Counted from the first letter of the stretch, positions 1-17,130 are shown. The stretch: DNA of 64,000 nucleotides from Vespa crabro (GCF_910589235.1 NC_060957.1:2506598-2570597), one strand, 5' to 3'. The notes: generated by a model not told the origin, from the sequence alone. A program made the numbers and translations.

Positions 1-470
1 ATTCATTTTATTATTATTATTATTACTGTTACTATTATTATTGTTATAGTTAATATTATTGTTATTATTATTGGTATTTGTTATTGTTTTTGTTACTGCT
101 ATAGTTATTGTTATTGTTATTGTTATTGTTATTGTTATTGTTATTGTTATTGTTATTGTTATTGTTATTGTTATTTTTATTGTTATTGTTACTGTTACTG
201 TTATTGTTATCATTATTATTATTATTGTTATTATTATTCTTGTTATTATTATTATTATTATACTTGTTAATATTATAATTATTCTACATGTTATTACTAA
301 TCTTGTTATTATTATTCGTGTTATAATTATCATTATTATTATTATTATTCTTATTATTCCTGTTAATACTATTCTATTTATAATTCTTATTATTATTATT
401 ATTATTATTACACTTGTTATTATTATTATTATAATAATTATTATTATTATTCTTGTTAATCTTATTCTTG
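1..470 (+). repeat. Alpha leader segment (partial)
   Basis: This segment carries the alpha leader: GGTATTTG at 73, TTACTGCTATAG near 94, a (GTTATT)n tract to about 175, then CTACATGTTATTACTAATC near 284 and the TTCCTGTTAATACTATTC island near 357. The same order precedes most alpha units but is missing from those at 30883, 40569 and 56205. Confidence 0.75.
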
Positions 471-509
471 TTATTACTATTATTATTGTTTTTCTTGTTA
501 TGATTATTC

Positions 510-556
<47 letters not shown>

Positions 557-1093
557 GTTAATATTCTTTTTATTATTATTCTTGATATTATTATTCATGT
601 CACTACTATTATTATTGATATTATTATTAATCTTGTTAATATTATTATTATTATTTTATTATACTTGAAAATATTATTCTTGTTATTATTATTATTAATA
701 TTATAATTATTATTCTTGATACTGTTATTATTAATATATATATTTTTGTCATTATTATTCTTGTTATTATTATTATTATTATTGATATTATTATTATTCT
801 TATTGTTAATCTTATTGTTATTGTTATTGTTATTGTTATTGTTATTGTTTTTGTTATTGTTATTGTTATTGTTATTGTTATTGTTATTGTTATTATTGTC
901 ATTATTATTATTAATATTATTATTTTTATTATTATTCTTGTTATTCTTATTCTTGTGATTCTTATTCTTGTTATTACTATTATTATTGTAAATATTGTTA
1001 TGACTATTCTTGTTCTTATTATAATTATTATTATTATTATTCTTGTTATTATTATTCCCGTTAAAACTATTAATATTGTTATTATTATTAATC

Positions 1094-1125
<32 letters not shown>

Positions 1126-1543
1126 CTTGTTACTATTATTATTAGTATATCTATTATTGTCATTATTATTCTTGTTATTATTATTATTGATATTATTATT
1201 ATTGTTATTGTTATTATTATTGTTCTTGTTATTGATATTGTTATGGTTATTGTTATTGTTATTGTTATTGTTATTGTTATCGTTATTGTTATTGTTATTG
1301 TTATTGTTATTGTTATTGTTATTGTTATTGTTATTGTTATTCTTATTGTTATTGTTATTGTTATTGTTATTGTTATTGTTATTCTTATTGTTATTGTTAT
1401 TGTTATTTTTATTGTTATTGTTATTTTTATTATTATTGTTACTGTTATTGTTATCGTTAGTATTATAATTATTATTGTTATTATTATTATCATTATTATT
1501 ATTATTAGTCTTATTATTCCTGTTGATACTATTCCATTTAGTA

Positions 1544-1586
<43 letters not shown>

Positions 1587-1645
1587 TCTTGTTATAATTA
1601 TTATTATAATAATTATTATGATTATTCTTGTTATTCTAATTCTTG
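471..1645 (+). repeat. Alpha unit 1 joined to beta lead-in
   Basis: Box F is at 471 and box N at 971. The segment then passes directly to the TTCCCGTTAAAACT island near 1055, a (GTTATT)n tract (about 1,240-1,430) and the CCTGTTGATACTATTCC island near 1518. No ACTAGT landmark lies between. The counterpart is 14002-15219. Confidence 0.8.
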
Positions 1646-2167
1646 TTATTACTATTATTATTGTTTTTCTTGTTATGATTATTCTTGTTATTATTATTAT
1701 TAATATTATAATTATTATTCTTGTTACTATTATTTTTAGTATATCTATTTTTGTCATTATTATTCTTCTTATTATTATTATTAATATTGATATTATTATT
1801 ATTGTTATTGTAAATGTTATTGTTATTATTATTGATATTGTTATTTTTATTGTTATTGTTATTGTTATTGTTATTATTATTGTTATTTTTATTGTTATTG
1901 TAATTGTTATTGTTATTGTTATCATTATTATTGTTATTGTTATTGTTATTGTTATTGTTATTGTTATTAATATTATTGTTATTATTATAATTAATATTAT
2001 TATTTTTATTATTATACTTGTTATTCTTGTTCTTGTTATTACCATTATTATTGTAACTATTGTTATGACTATTCTTGTTATAATTTATAATATTATTATT
2101 CATGTTATTATTATTATTATTGTTATTTTTATTATTATTACTCTTTCATTATTATTCTTATTATTAA

Positions 2168-2208
<41 letters not shown>

Positions 2209-2730
2209 TTTATAATATTATTCTTGTTTTTAATATTATTATTATTATATTTATTATTCTTGTTACTTTTATTAATATTATATCTATTTTTGTTATTATT
2301 ATTCTTTTTATTAATATTATTATTATTGTTACTATTATTATTGTTATCGTTATTATTATTGTTATTGTTATTGTTATTGATATTGTTATGGTTATTGTTA
2401 TTGTTATTGTTATTGTTATTGTTATTGTTATTGTTATTGTTATTTTTATTGTTATTGTTATTGTTATTGTTATTGTTATTGTTATTGTTATCGTTATTGT
2501 TATTGTAATTGTTATTGTTATTGTTATTGTTATTGATATTGTTATTGTTATTGTTATTGTTATTGTTATTCTTATTGTTATTGTTATTGTTATTTTTATT
2601 GTTATTGTTATTTTTATTATTATTGTTAATGTTATTGTTATCGTTAGTATTATAATTATTATTGTTATTATTATTATCATTATTATTATTATTAGTCTTA
2701 TTATTCCTGTTGATACTATTCCATTTAGTA

Positions 2731-2769
<39 letters not shown>

Positions 2770-2829
2770 CTCTTGTTATAATTATTTTTATAATAATTAT
2801 TATGATTATTCTTGTTATTCTAATTCTTG
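1646..2829 (+). repeat. Beta unit 2
   Basis: Box F is preceded by TTCTAATTCTTG, the beta signature. Box T is at 2036, only 390 bp on. There is a long (GTTATT)n tract at about 2,390-2,600 and a second CCTGTTGATACTATTCC island near 2706. The counterpart is 15220-16400. Confidence 0.8.
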
Positions 2830-2883
2830 TTATTACTATTATTATTGTTTTTCTTGTTATGATTATTCTTGTTATTATTATTC

Positions 2884-2921
<38 letters not shown>

Positions 2922-3503
2922 GTTAATATTCTTTTTATTATTATTCTTGATATTATTATTCATGTCACTACTATTATTATTGTTATTATTATTAATCTTG
3001 TTAATATTATTATTATTATTACTATTATTATACTTGAAAATATTATTCTTGTTATTATTATTATTAATATTATAATTATTATTCTTGATACTGTTATTAT
3101 TAATATATATATTTTTGTCATTATTATTCTTGTTATTATTATTATTATTATTGATATTATTATTATTCTTATTGCTAATCTTATTGTTATTGTTATTGTT
3201 ATTGTTATTGTTATTGTTATTGTTATTGTTATCGTTATTGTTATTGTTATTGTTATAGTTATTGTTATTGTTATTGTTATTCTTATTGTTATTGTTATTG
3301 TTATTATTTTTATAATTATTATTAATATTATTATTTTTATTATTATTCTTGTTATTCTTATTCTTGTGATTCTTATTCTTGTTATTACTATTATTATTGT
3401 AAATATTGTTATGACTATTCTTGTTATAATTAATAATATTATTATTCATGTTATTATTATTATTATCATTGTTATTTTTATTATTATTCCTCTTTCATTA
3501 TTC

Positions 3504-3562
<59 letters not shown>

Positions 3563-4161
3563 ATTATTATTATTATTATTATTATTATTATCATTATTAT
3601 TCTTGATAATATTATTCTTGATATTAATATTATTATTATTATATTTATTATTCTTGTTACTTTTATTAATATTAAATCTATTTATGTTATTATTATTCAT
3701 TTTATTATTATTATTATTACTGTTACTATTATTATTGTTATAGTTAATATTATTGTTATTATTATTGGTATTTGTTATTGTTTTTGTTACTGCTATAGTT
3801 ATTGTTATTGTTATTGTTTTTGTTATTGATATTGTTATTATTATTGTTATTGTTATTGTTATTGTTTTTTTTATTGTTATTGTTACTGTTACTGTTTTTG
3901 TTATCATTATTATTATTATTGTTATTATTATTCTTGTTATTATTATTATTATTATACTTGTTATTATTAAGATTATTCTACATGTTATTACTTATCTTGT
4001 TATTATTATTCTTGTTATTATTATCATTATTATTATTATTATTCTTATTATTCCTGTTAATACTATTCTATTTATAATTCTTATTATTATTATTATTATT
4101 ACACTTGTTATTATTATTATTATAATAATTATTATTATTATTCTTGTTAATCTTATTCTTG
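2830..4161 (+). repeat. Hybrid (h) unit 3
   Basis: It begins as beta (TTCTAATTCTTG before box F) but continues with alpha-type sequence (CATGTCACTACTATT, GATACTGTTATT) and ends with box N at 3382, so it is a beta/alpha recombinant. A distinctive ATTCCTCTTGTTATAATT lies just upstream near 2766. The full alpha leader follows (3,760-4,100). Confidence 0.8.
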
Positions 4162-4215
4162 TTATTACTATTATTATTGTTTTTCTTGTTATGATTATTC
4201 TTGTTATTATTATTC

Positions 4216-4274
<59 letters not shown>

Positions 4275-4832
4275 GTTTATATTCTTTTTATTATTATTCT
4301 TGATATTATTTTTCATATCACTACTATTATTATTGTTATTATTACTAATCTTGTTAATATTATTATTTTTATTATTATTATACTTGAAAATATTATTCTT
4401 GTTATTATTATTATTAATATTATAATTATTATTCTTGTTACTGTTATTATTAATATATATATTTTTGTCATTATTATTCTTGTTATTATTATTATTATTA
4501 TTGGTATTATTAATATTCTTATTGTTAATCTTATTGTTATTGTTATTGTTATTGTTATTGTTATTGTTATTGTTATTGTTATCGTTATTGTTATTGTTAT
4601 TGTTATTGTTATTGTTATTGTTATTGTTATTATTGTCATTATTATTATTAATATTATTATTTTTATTATTATTCTTGTTATTCTTATTCTTGTGATTCTT
4701 ATTCTTGTTATTATTATTATTATTGTAAATATTGTTATGACTACTCTTGTTATTATTAATAATATTATTATTCATGTTATTATTATTATTATTATTGTTA
4801 TTTTTATTATTATTACTCTTTCATTATTATTC

Positions 4833-4895
<63 letters not shown>

Positions 4896-5447
4896 TTTAT
4901 AATATTATTCTTGTTTTTAATATTATTATTATTATATTTATTATTCTTGTTACTTTTATTAATATTATATCTATTTTTGTTATTATTATTCTTTTTATTA
5001 ATATTATTATTATTGTTACTATTATTATTGTTATCGTTATTATTATTGTTATTATTATTGTTATTGTTATTGTTTTTGTTACTGTTATTGTTATTGTTAT
5101 TGTTATTGTTTTTGTTATTGTTATTGTTATTGTTATTGTTATTGTTATTGTTATTATTATTATTATTATTGTTAATACTCTTTTAATAATTATTCTTGCT
5201 ATTGTTATTGTAATTATACTAGTTATTATGAACCTTGTTATTATATTAATTATTATTATTATTATTGTTATTATTAAACGTGTAATTATTATTCTTGTTA
5301 TTATCATTCTTGTTATTTTTCTCTTAATAATTATTATTATTATCATACTTCCTATTATTATTCTTGTTCTTATTATTATTATTATTATTATTATTCTTGT
5401 TATTATTATTCCCGTTAAGACTATTAATATTGTTATTATTATTAATC

Positions 5448-5479
<32 letters not shown>

Positions 5480-5969
5480 CTTGTTACTATTATTATTAGT
5501 ATATCTATTATTGTCATTATTATTCTTGTTATTATTATTATTATTATTGATATTATTATTATTGTTATTGTTATTGTTATTGTTATTGTTATTGTTATTG
5601 TTATTGTTAGTGTTATTGTTATTGTTATTGTTATTTTTATGATTATTGTTATTATTATTGTTCTTGTTATTGATATTGTTATTGTTATTGTTATTGTTAT
5701 TGTTATTGTTATTGTTATTGTTATTGTTATCGTTATTGTTATTGTAATTGTTATTGTTATTGTTATTGTTATTGATATTGTTATTGTTATTGTTATTGTT
5801 ATTGTTATTCTTATTGTTATTGTTATTGTTATTTTTATTGTTATTGTTATTTTTATTATTATTGATAATGTTATTGTTATCGTTAGTATTATAATTATTA
5901 TTGATATTATTATTATCATTATTATTATTATTAGTCTTATTATTCCTGTTGATACTATTCCATTTAGTA

Positions 5970-6012
<43 letters not shown>

Positions 6013-6071
6013 TCTTGTTATAATTATTATTATAATAATTATTATGATTATTCTTGTTATTCTAATTCTTT
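4162..6071 (+). repeat. Alpha unit 4 with L3
   Basis: Box F is preceded by TTGTTAATCTTATTC, the alpha signature. Box N at 4708 reads ATTATTATT in place of ACTATTATT. The L3 landmark at 5218 and the TTCCCGTTAAGACT island near 5408 follow. The counterpart is 17730-19639. Confidence 0.8.
5218..5287 (+). repeat. L3 landmark
   Basis: ACTAGTTATTATGAACCTTG at the start and AAACGTGTAATT at the end. It is one of eight L3 copies; next landmark L1 is 3,157 bp on. Confidence 0.9.
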
Positions 6072-6590
6072 TTATTACTATTATTATTGTTTTTCTTGTT
6101 ATGATTATTCTTGTTATTATTATTCTTGAAAATATTATTCTTGTTATTATTATTATTAATATTATAATTATTATTCTTGTTACTATTATTTTTAGTATAT
6201 CAATTTTTGTCATTATTATTCTTCTTATTATTATTATTAATATTGATATTATTATTATTGTTATTGTAAATGTTATTGTTATTATTATTGTTATTGTTAT
6301 TTTTATTGTTATTGTTATTGTTATTGTTATTGATATTGTTATTGTTATAGTTATTGTTATTGTTATTGTTATTGTTATTGTTATTGTTATTATTATTGTT
6401 ATTGTTATAGTTATTGTTATTTTTATTATTATTCTTGTTATTCTTATTCTTGTTATTACCATTATTATTGTAACTATTGTTATGACTATTCTTCTTATAA
6501 TTTATAATATTATTATTCATGTTATTATAATTATTATTATTGTTATTTTTATTATTATTACTCTTTCATTATTATTCTTATTATTATTAA

Positions 6591-6646
<56 letters not shown>

Positions 6647-7116
6647 TTTATAATATTATTCTTGTTTTTAATATTATTATTATTATATTTATTATTCTTG
6701 TTACTTTTACTAATATTATATCTATTTTTGTTATTATTATTCTTTTTATTAATATTATTATTATTGTTACTATTATTATTGTTATCGTTATTATTATTGT
6801 TATTATTATTGTTATTGTTATTGTTTTTGTTACTGTTATTGTTATTGTTATTGTTATTGTTATTGTTATTGTTATTGTTATTGTTATTGTTATTGTTATT
6901 GTTATTGTTATTGTTATTGTTATTGTTATTATTATTGTTATTGTTATTTTTATTGTTATTGTTATTTTTATTATTATTTTTACTGTTATTGTTATTATCA
7001 TTATTATTATTATTAGTCTTATTATTCCTGTTGATACTATTCCATTTAGTATTGTTATTATTATTATTATTATTATTAGTCTTATTATTCCTGTTGATAC
7101 TATTCCATTTAGTATA

Positions 7117-7160
<44 letters not shown>

Positions 7161-7219
7161 TCTTGTTATAATTATTATCATAATAATTATTATGATTATT
7201 CTTGTTATTCTAATTCTTG
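6072..7219 (+). repeat. Beta unit 5 with 63 bp duplication
   Basis: Box F is preceded by TTCTTT instead of TTCTTG. Box T is at 6453. A doubled CCTGTTGATACTATTCC island (63 bp period) starts at 7015 and leads into the beta-prime unit. Confidence 0.8.
7015..7140 (+). repeat. 63 bp tandem duplication (beta-prime lead-in)
   Basis: AGTCTTATTATTCCTG starts at 7015 and again at 7078. The second copy ends in AGTATAGTT instead of AGTATTGTT. Confidence 0.9.
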
Positions 7220-8436
7220 TTATTACTATTAGTATTGTTTTTCTTGTTATGATTATTCTTGTTATTATTATACTTGAAAATATTATTCTTGTTATTATTA
7301 TTATTAATATTATAATTATTATTCTTGTTACTATTATTTTTAGTACATCTATTTTTGTCATTATTATTCTTCTTATTATTATTATTAATATTGATATTAT
7401 TATTATTGTTATTGTAAATGTTATTGTTATTATTATTGTTATTGTTATTTTTATTGTTATTGTTATTGTTATTGTTATTGTTATTGTTATTGTTATAGTT
7501 ATTGTTATTATTATTGTTATTGTTATAGTTATTGTTATTGTTATTGTTATTGTTATTGTTATTGTTAGTATTATTGTTATTGTTATAGTTATTGTTATTT
7601 TTATTGTTATTGTAACTGTTATTGTTATTGTTATCATTATTATTGTTATTGTTATTGTTATTGTTATTGTTATTAATATTATTGTTATTATTATAATTAA
7701 TATTATTATTTTTATTATTATTCTTGTTATTCTTATTCTTGTTATTACCATTATTATTGTAACTATTGTTATGAATATTCTTGTTATAATTTATAATATT
7801 ATTAATCATGTTATTATTATTATTATTCTTGTTATTTTTATTATTATTACTCTTTCATTATTATTCTTATTATTAATATTATTATTATTATTATTATTAT
7901 TCTTTATATTATTATTCTTGTTTTTAATATTATTATTATTATATTTATTATTCTTGTTACTTTTATTAATATTATATCTATTTTAGTTATTATTGTTCTT
8001 TTTATTAATATTATTATTATTGTTACTATTATTATTGTTATCGTTATTATTATTGTTATTATTATTGTTATTGTTTTTGTTTTTGTTAATGTTATTGTTA
8101 TTGTTATTGTTATTGTTATTGTTTTTGTTATTGTTATTGTTATTGATATTGTTATTGTTATTGTTATTGTAATTGTTATTGTTACTGTTATTGCTATTGT
8201 TATTATTATTGTTATTGTTATTGTTATTGTTATTTTTATTGTTATTGTTACTGTTACTGTTATTGTTATCATTATTATTATTATTGTTATTATTATTCTT
8301 GTTATTATTATTATTATTATTATTATTGTTAATACTCTTTTTATTATTATTCTTGCTATTGTTATTGTAATTATACTAGTTATCATGAAACTTGTTATTA
8401 TATTTATTAATATTATTATTATTGTTATTATTATTC

Positions 8437-8502
<66 letters not shown>

Positions 8503-8736
8503 CTGTTATTATTATTATTATTATTATACTTGTTATTATTATAATTATTCTACATGTTATTACTAATCTTGTCATTATTATTCTTGTTATTATTATCATT
8601 ATTATTATTATTATTCTTATTATTCCTGTTAATACTATTCTATTTATAATTCTTATTATTATTATTATTTTTATTACACTTGTTATTATTATTATTATAA
8701 TAATTATTATTATTATTCTTGTTAATCTTATTCTTG
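7220..8736 (+). repeat. Beta-prime unit 6 with L1
   Basis: Box F carries ATTAGTATTG in place of ATTATTATTG, the beta-prime marker. Box T is at 7742 and is followed by TATGAATATTC instead of TATGACTATTC. L1 at 8375 lacks the usual ACGCGT because the sequence beyond about 8438 jumps past the gamma unit. Confidence 0.8.
8375..8444 (+). repeat. L1 landmark (lacks ACGCGT)
   Basis: ACTAGTTATCATGAAACTTG starts it. The expected ATACGCGTAATT about 60 bases on is missing because a deletion of about 765 bp, relative to copy iii, begins near 8,438. Confidence 0.88.
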
Positions 8737-8775
8737 TTATTACTATTATTATTGTTTTTCTTGTTATGATTATTC

Positions 8776-8813
<38 letters not shown>

Positions 8814-9972
8814 GTTAATATTCTTTTTATTATTATTCTTGATATTATTATTCATGTCACTACTATTATTATTGTTATTATTATTAATCTTGTTAATATT
8901 ATTATTATTATTATTATTATACTTGAAAATATTATTCTTGTTATTATTATTATTAATATTATAATTATTATTCTTGATACTGTTATTATTAATATATATA
9001 TTTTTGTCATTATTATTCTTGTTATTATTATTATTATTATTGATATTATTATTATTCTTATTGTTAATCTTATTGTTATTGTTATTGTTATTGTTATTGT
9101 TATTGTTATTGTTATTGTTATCGTTATTGTTATTGTTATTTTTATTGTTATTGTTATTTTTATAGTTATTGTTATTATTGTTATAATTATTATTAATATT
9201 ATTATTTTTATTATTATTCTTGTTATTCTTATTCTTGTGATTCTTATTCTTGTTATTACTATTATTATTGTAAATATTGTTATGACCATTCTTGTTATAA
9301 TTAATAATATTATTATTCATGTTATTATTATTATTATTATTGTTATTTTTATTATTATTACTCTTTCATTATTCTTATTATTATTATTATTATTATTATT
9401 ATTCTTGATAATATTATTATTGTTATTAATATTATTATTATTATATTTATTATTCTTGTTACTTTTATTAATATTAAATCTATTTATGTTATTATTATTC
9501 TTTTTATTAATATTATTATTATTGTTATTATTATTATTGTTATCGATATTATTATTGTTATTATTATTGGTACTTGTTATTGTTTTTGTTACTGCTATAG
9601 TTATTGTTATTGTTATTGTTTTTGTTATTGTTATTGTTATTGTTATTGTTATTGTTATTGTTATTGTTATTGTTATTTTTATTGTTATTGTTACTGTTAC
9701 TGTTATTGTTATCATTATTATTATTATTGTTATTATTATTCTTGTTATTATTATTATTATTATACTTGTTAATATTATAATTATTCTACATGTTATTACT
9801 TATCTTGTTATTATTATTCTTGTTATTATTATCATTATTATTATTATTATTCTTATTATTCCTGTTAATACTATTCTATTTATAATTCTTATTATTATTA
9901 TTATTATTATTACACTTGTTATTATTATTATTATAATAATTATTATTATTATTCTTGTTAATCTTATTCTTG
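8737..9972 (+). repeat. Alpha unit 7 (first of five tandem alphas)
   Basis: Box F has the alpha prefix and box N is at 9253. The next alpha follows with no landmark between them. It is shorter (1,236 bp) than the following copies because its ATT tract near 9,380-9,410 is short. Confidence 0.8.
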
Positions 9973-10026
9973 TTATTACTATTATTATTGTTTTTCTTGT
10001 TATGATTATTCTTGTTATTATTATTC

Positions 10027-10067
<41 letters not shown>

Positions 10068-10645
10068 GTTAATATTCTTTTTATTATTATTCTTGATATT
10101 ATTATTGATGTCACTACTATTATTATTGTTATTATTATTAATCTTGTTAATATTATTATTATTATTTTATTATACTTGAAAATATTATTCTTGTTATTAT
10201 TATTATTAATATTATAATTATTATTCTTGATACTGTTATTATTAATATATATATTTTTGTCATTATTATTCTTGTTATTATTATTATTATTATTGATATT
10301 ATTATTATTCTTATTGTTAATCTTATTGTTATTGTTATTGTTATTGTTATTGTTATTGTTATTGTTATTGTTATTGTTATTGTTATCGTTATTGTTATTG
10401 TTATTGTTATTGTTATTGTTATTGTTATTGTTATTGTTATTGTTATTATTGTTATAATTATTATTAATATTATTATTTTTATTATTATTCTTGTTATTCT
10501 TATTCTTGTGATTCTTATTCTTGTTATTACTATTATTATTGTAAATATTGTTATGACCATTCTTGTTATAATTAATAATATTATTATTCATGTTATTATT
10601 ATTATTATTATTGTTATTTTTATTATTATTACTCTTTCATTATTC

Positions 10646-10741
<96 letters not shown>

Positions 10742-11327
10742 TTGATAATATTATTATTGTTATTAATATTATTATTATTATATTTATTATTCTTGTTACT
10801 ATTATTAATATTAAATCTATTTATGTTATTATTATTCTTTTTATTATTATTATTATTATTGTTACTATTATTATTGTTATCGTTAATATTATTGTTATTA
10901 TTATTGGTATTTGTTATTGTTTTTGTTACTGCTATAGTTATTGTTATTGTTATTGTTTTTGTTATTGTTATTGTTATTGTTATTGTTATTGTTATTGTTA
11001 TTGTTATTGTTATTGTTATTGTTATTGTTATTTTTATTGTTATTGTTACTGTTACTGTTATTGTTATCATTATTATTATTATTGTTATTATTATTCTTGT
11101 TATTATTATTATTATTATACTTGTTAATATTATAATTATTCTACATGTTATTACTTATCTTGTTATTATTATTCTTGTTATTATTATCATTATTATTATT
11201 ATTATTCTTATTATTCCTGTTAATACTATTCTATTTATAATTCTTATTATTATTATTATTATTATTACACTTGTTATTATTATTATTATAATAATTATTA
11301 TTATTATTCTTGTTAATCTTATTCTTG
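9973..11327 (+). repeat. Alpha unit 8 (tandem)
   Basis: Box N is at 10524. The distance to the next box F is 1,355 bp. It has GATGTCACTACTATT near 10,108 where other alphas have CATGTCACTACTATT. Confidence 0.85.
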
Positions 11328-14001
<2,674 letters not shown>

Positions 14002-14055
14002 TTATTACTATTATTATTGTTTTTCTTGTTATGATTATTCTTGTTATTATTATTC

Positions 14056-14111
<56 letters not shown>

Positions 14112-14667
14112 GTTAATATTCTTTTTATTATTATTCTTGATATTATTATTCATGTCACTACTATTTTTATTGTTATTATTACTAATCTTGTTAATATTAT
14201 TATTATTATTATTATTATACTTGAAAATATTATTCTTGTTATTATTATTATTAATATTATAATTATTATTCTTTTTACTGTTATTATTAATATATATATT
14301 TTTGTCATTATTATTCTTGTTATTATTATTATTATTACTGATATTCTTATTATTCTTATTGTTAATCTTATTGTTATTGTTATTGTTATTGTTATTGTTA
14401 TTGTTATCGTTATTGTTATTGTTATTGTTATTGATATTGTTATTGTTATTGTTATTGTTATTGTTATTATTGTCATTATTATTATTAATATTATTATTTT
14501 TATTATTATTCTTGTTATTCTTATTCTTGTGATTCTTATTCTTGTTATTACTATTATTATTGTAAATATTGTTATGACTATTCTTGTTCTTATTATAATT
14601 ATTATTATTATTATTCTTGTTATTATTATTCCCGTTAAAACTATTAATATTGTTATTATTATTAATC

Positions 14668-14699
<32 letters not shown>

Positions 14700-15117
14700 C
14701 TTGTTACTATTATTATTAGTATATCTATTATTGTCATTATTATTCTTGTTATTATTATTATTGATATTATTATTATTGTTATTGTTATTATTATTGTTCT
14801 TGTTATTGATATTGTTATGGTTATTGTTATTGTTATTGTTATTGTTATTGTTATCGTTATTGTTATTGTTATTGTTATTGTTATTGTTATTGTTATTGTT
14901 ATTGTTATTGTTATTCTTATTGTTATTGTTATTGTTATTGTTATTGTTATTGTTATTCTTATTGTTATTGTTATTGTTATTTTTATTGTTATTGTTATTT
15001 TTATTATTATTGTTACTGTTATTGTTATCGTTAGTATTATAATTATTATTGTTATTATTATTATCATTATTATTATTATTAGTCTTATTATTCCTGTTGA
15101 TACTATTCCATTTAGTA

Positions 15118-15160
<43 letters not shown>

Positions 15161-15219
15161 TCTTGTTATAATTATTATTATAATAATTATTATGATTATT
15201 CTTGTTATTCTAATTCTTG
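14002..15219 (+). repeat. Alpha unit 11 joined to beta lead-in
   Basis: Box N is at 14545. This is the last tandem alpha. It passes directly into the TTCCCGTTAAAACT island near 14,629 without an ACTAGT landmark, exactly as in unit 1, 13.57 kb upstream. Confidence 0.8.
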
Positions 15220-15744
15220 TTATTACTATTATTATTGTTTTTCTTGTTATGATTATTCTTGTTATTATTATTATTAATATTATAGTTATTATTCTTGTTA
15301 CTATTATTTTTAGTATATCAATTTTTGTCATTATTATTCTTCTTATTATTATTATTAATATTGATATTATTATTATTGTTATTGTAAATGTTATTGTTAT
15401 TATTATTGATATTGTTATTTTTATTGTTATTGTTATTGTTATTGTTATTATTATTGTTATTTTTATTGTTATTGTAATTGTTATTGTTATTGTTATCATT
15501 ATTATTGTTATTGTTATTGTTATTGTTATTGTTATTGTTATTAATATTATTGTTATTATTATAATTAATATTATTATTTTTATTATTATACTTGTTATTC
15601 TTGTTCTTGTTATTACCATTATTATTGTAACTATTGTTATGACTATTCTTGTTATAATTTATAATATTATTATTCATGTTATTATTATTATTATTATTGT
15701 TATTTTTATTATTATTACTCTTTCATTATTATTCTTATTATTAA

Positions 15745-15785
<41 letters not shown>

Positions 15786-16301
15786 TTTATAATATTATTC
15801 TTGTTTTTAATATTATTATTATTATATTTATTATTCTTGTTACTTTTATTAATATTATATCTATTTTTGTTATTATTATTCTTTTTATTAATATTATTAT
15901 TATTGTTACTATTATTATTGTTATCGTTATTATTATTGTTATTGTTATTGTTATTGATATTGTTATTGTTATTGTTATTGTTATTGTTATTGTTATTGTT
16001 ATTGTTATTGTTATTTTTATTGTTATTGTTATTGTTATTGTTATTGTTATTGTTATTGTTATCGTTATTGTTATTGTAATTGTTATTGTTATTGTTATTG
16101 TTATTGATATTGTTATTGTTATTGTTATTGTTATTGTTATTCTTATTGTTATTGTTATTGTTATTTTTATTGTTATTGTTATTTTTATTATTATTGTTAA
16201 TGTTATTGTTATCGTTAGTATTATAATTATTATTGTTATTATTATTATCATTATTATTATTATTAGTCTTATTATTCCTGTTGATACTATTCCATTTAGT
16301 A

Positions 16302-16340
<39 letters not shown>

Positions 16341-16400
16341 CTCTTGTTATAATTATTTTTATAATAATTATTATGATTATTCTTGTTATTCTAATTCTTG
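15220..16400 (+). repeat. Beta unit 12
   Basis: Box T is at 15610, 390 bp after box F, the same spacing as unit 2. The long (GTTATT)n tract lies at about 15,960-16,140. Confidence 0.8.
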
Positions 16401-16454
16401 TTATTACTATTATTATTGTTTTTCTTGTTATGATTATTCTTGTTATTATTATTC

Positions 16455-16492
<38 letters not shown>

Positions 16493-17074
16493 GTTAATAT
16501 TCTTTTTATTATTATTCTTGATATTATTATTCATGTCACTACTATTATTATTGTTATTATTATTAATCTTGTTAATATTATTATTATTATTATTATTATT
16601 ATACTTGAAAATATTATTCTTGTTATTATTATTATTAATATTATAATTATTATTCTTGATACTGTTATTATTAATATATATATTTTTGTCATTATTATTC
16701 TTGTTATTATTATTATTATTATTGATATTATTATTATTCTTATTGCTAATCTTATTGTTATTGTTATTGTTATTGTTATTGTTATTGTTATTGTTATTGT
16801 TATCGTTATTGTTATTGTTATTGTTATAGTTATTGTTATTGTTATTGTTATTCTTATTGTTATTGTTATTGTTATTATTGTTATAATTATTATTAATATT
16901 ATTATTTTTATTATTATTCTTGTTATTCTTATTCTTGTGATTCTTATTCTTGTTATTACTATTATTATTGTAAATATTGTTATGACTATTCTTGTTATAA
17001 TTAATAATATTATTATTCATGTTATTATTATTATTATCATTGTTATTTTTATTATTATTCCTCTTTCATTATTC

Positions 17075-17130
<56 letters not shown>

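Larger units (their letters stand above)
1..8374 (+). repeat. HOR copy i (partial, left-truncated by window edge)
   Basis: The unit order is alpha (box F 471), beta (1646), h (2830), alpha (4162), L3 landmark (5218), beta (6072) and beta-prime (7220), ending at the L1 landmark at 8375. This matches the right-hand part of the reference HOR. No L2 landmark is present between the alpha at 471 and the beta at 1646: the sequence passes from box N (971) almost directly into the TTCCCGTTAAAACT island near 1055. The segment 471-6,130 recurs about 13.57 kb downstream with the same order and nearly the same spacing. Confidence 0.8.

Noticed and set aside
716..958. Leu-rich frames that look like membrane or signal-peptide proteins
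   Set aside because: The hydrophobicity comes from TTA/TTG repeats with no charged flanks or conserved topology, and copies differ freely in length.
5228..5290. ATG within ACTAGTTATTATGAACC as a conserved translation start
   Set aside because: It is conserved because the landmark is repeated. The downstream frame is simple repeat, and no coding signal separates it from neighbouring frames.
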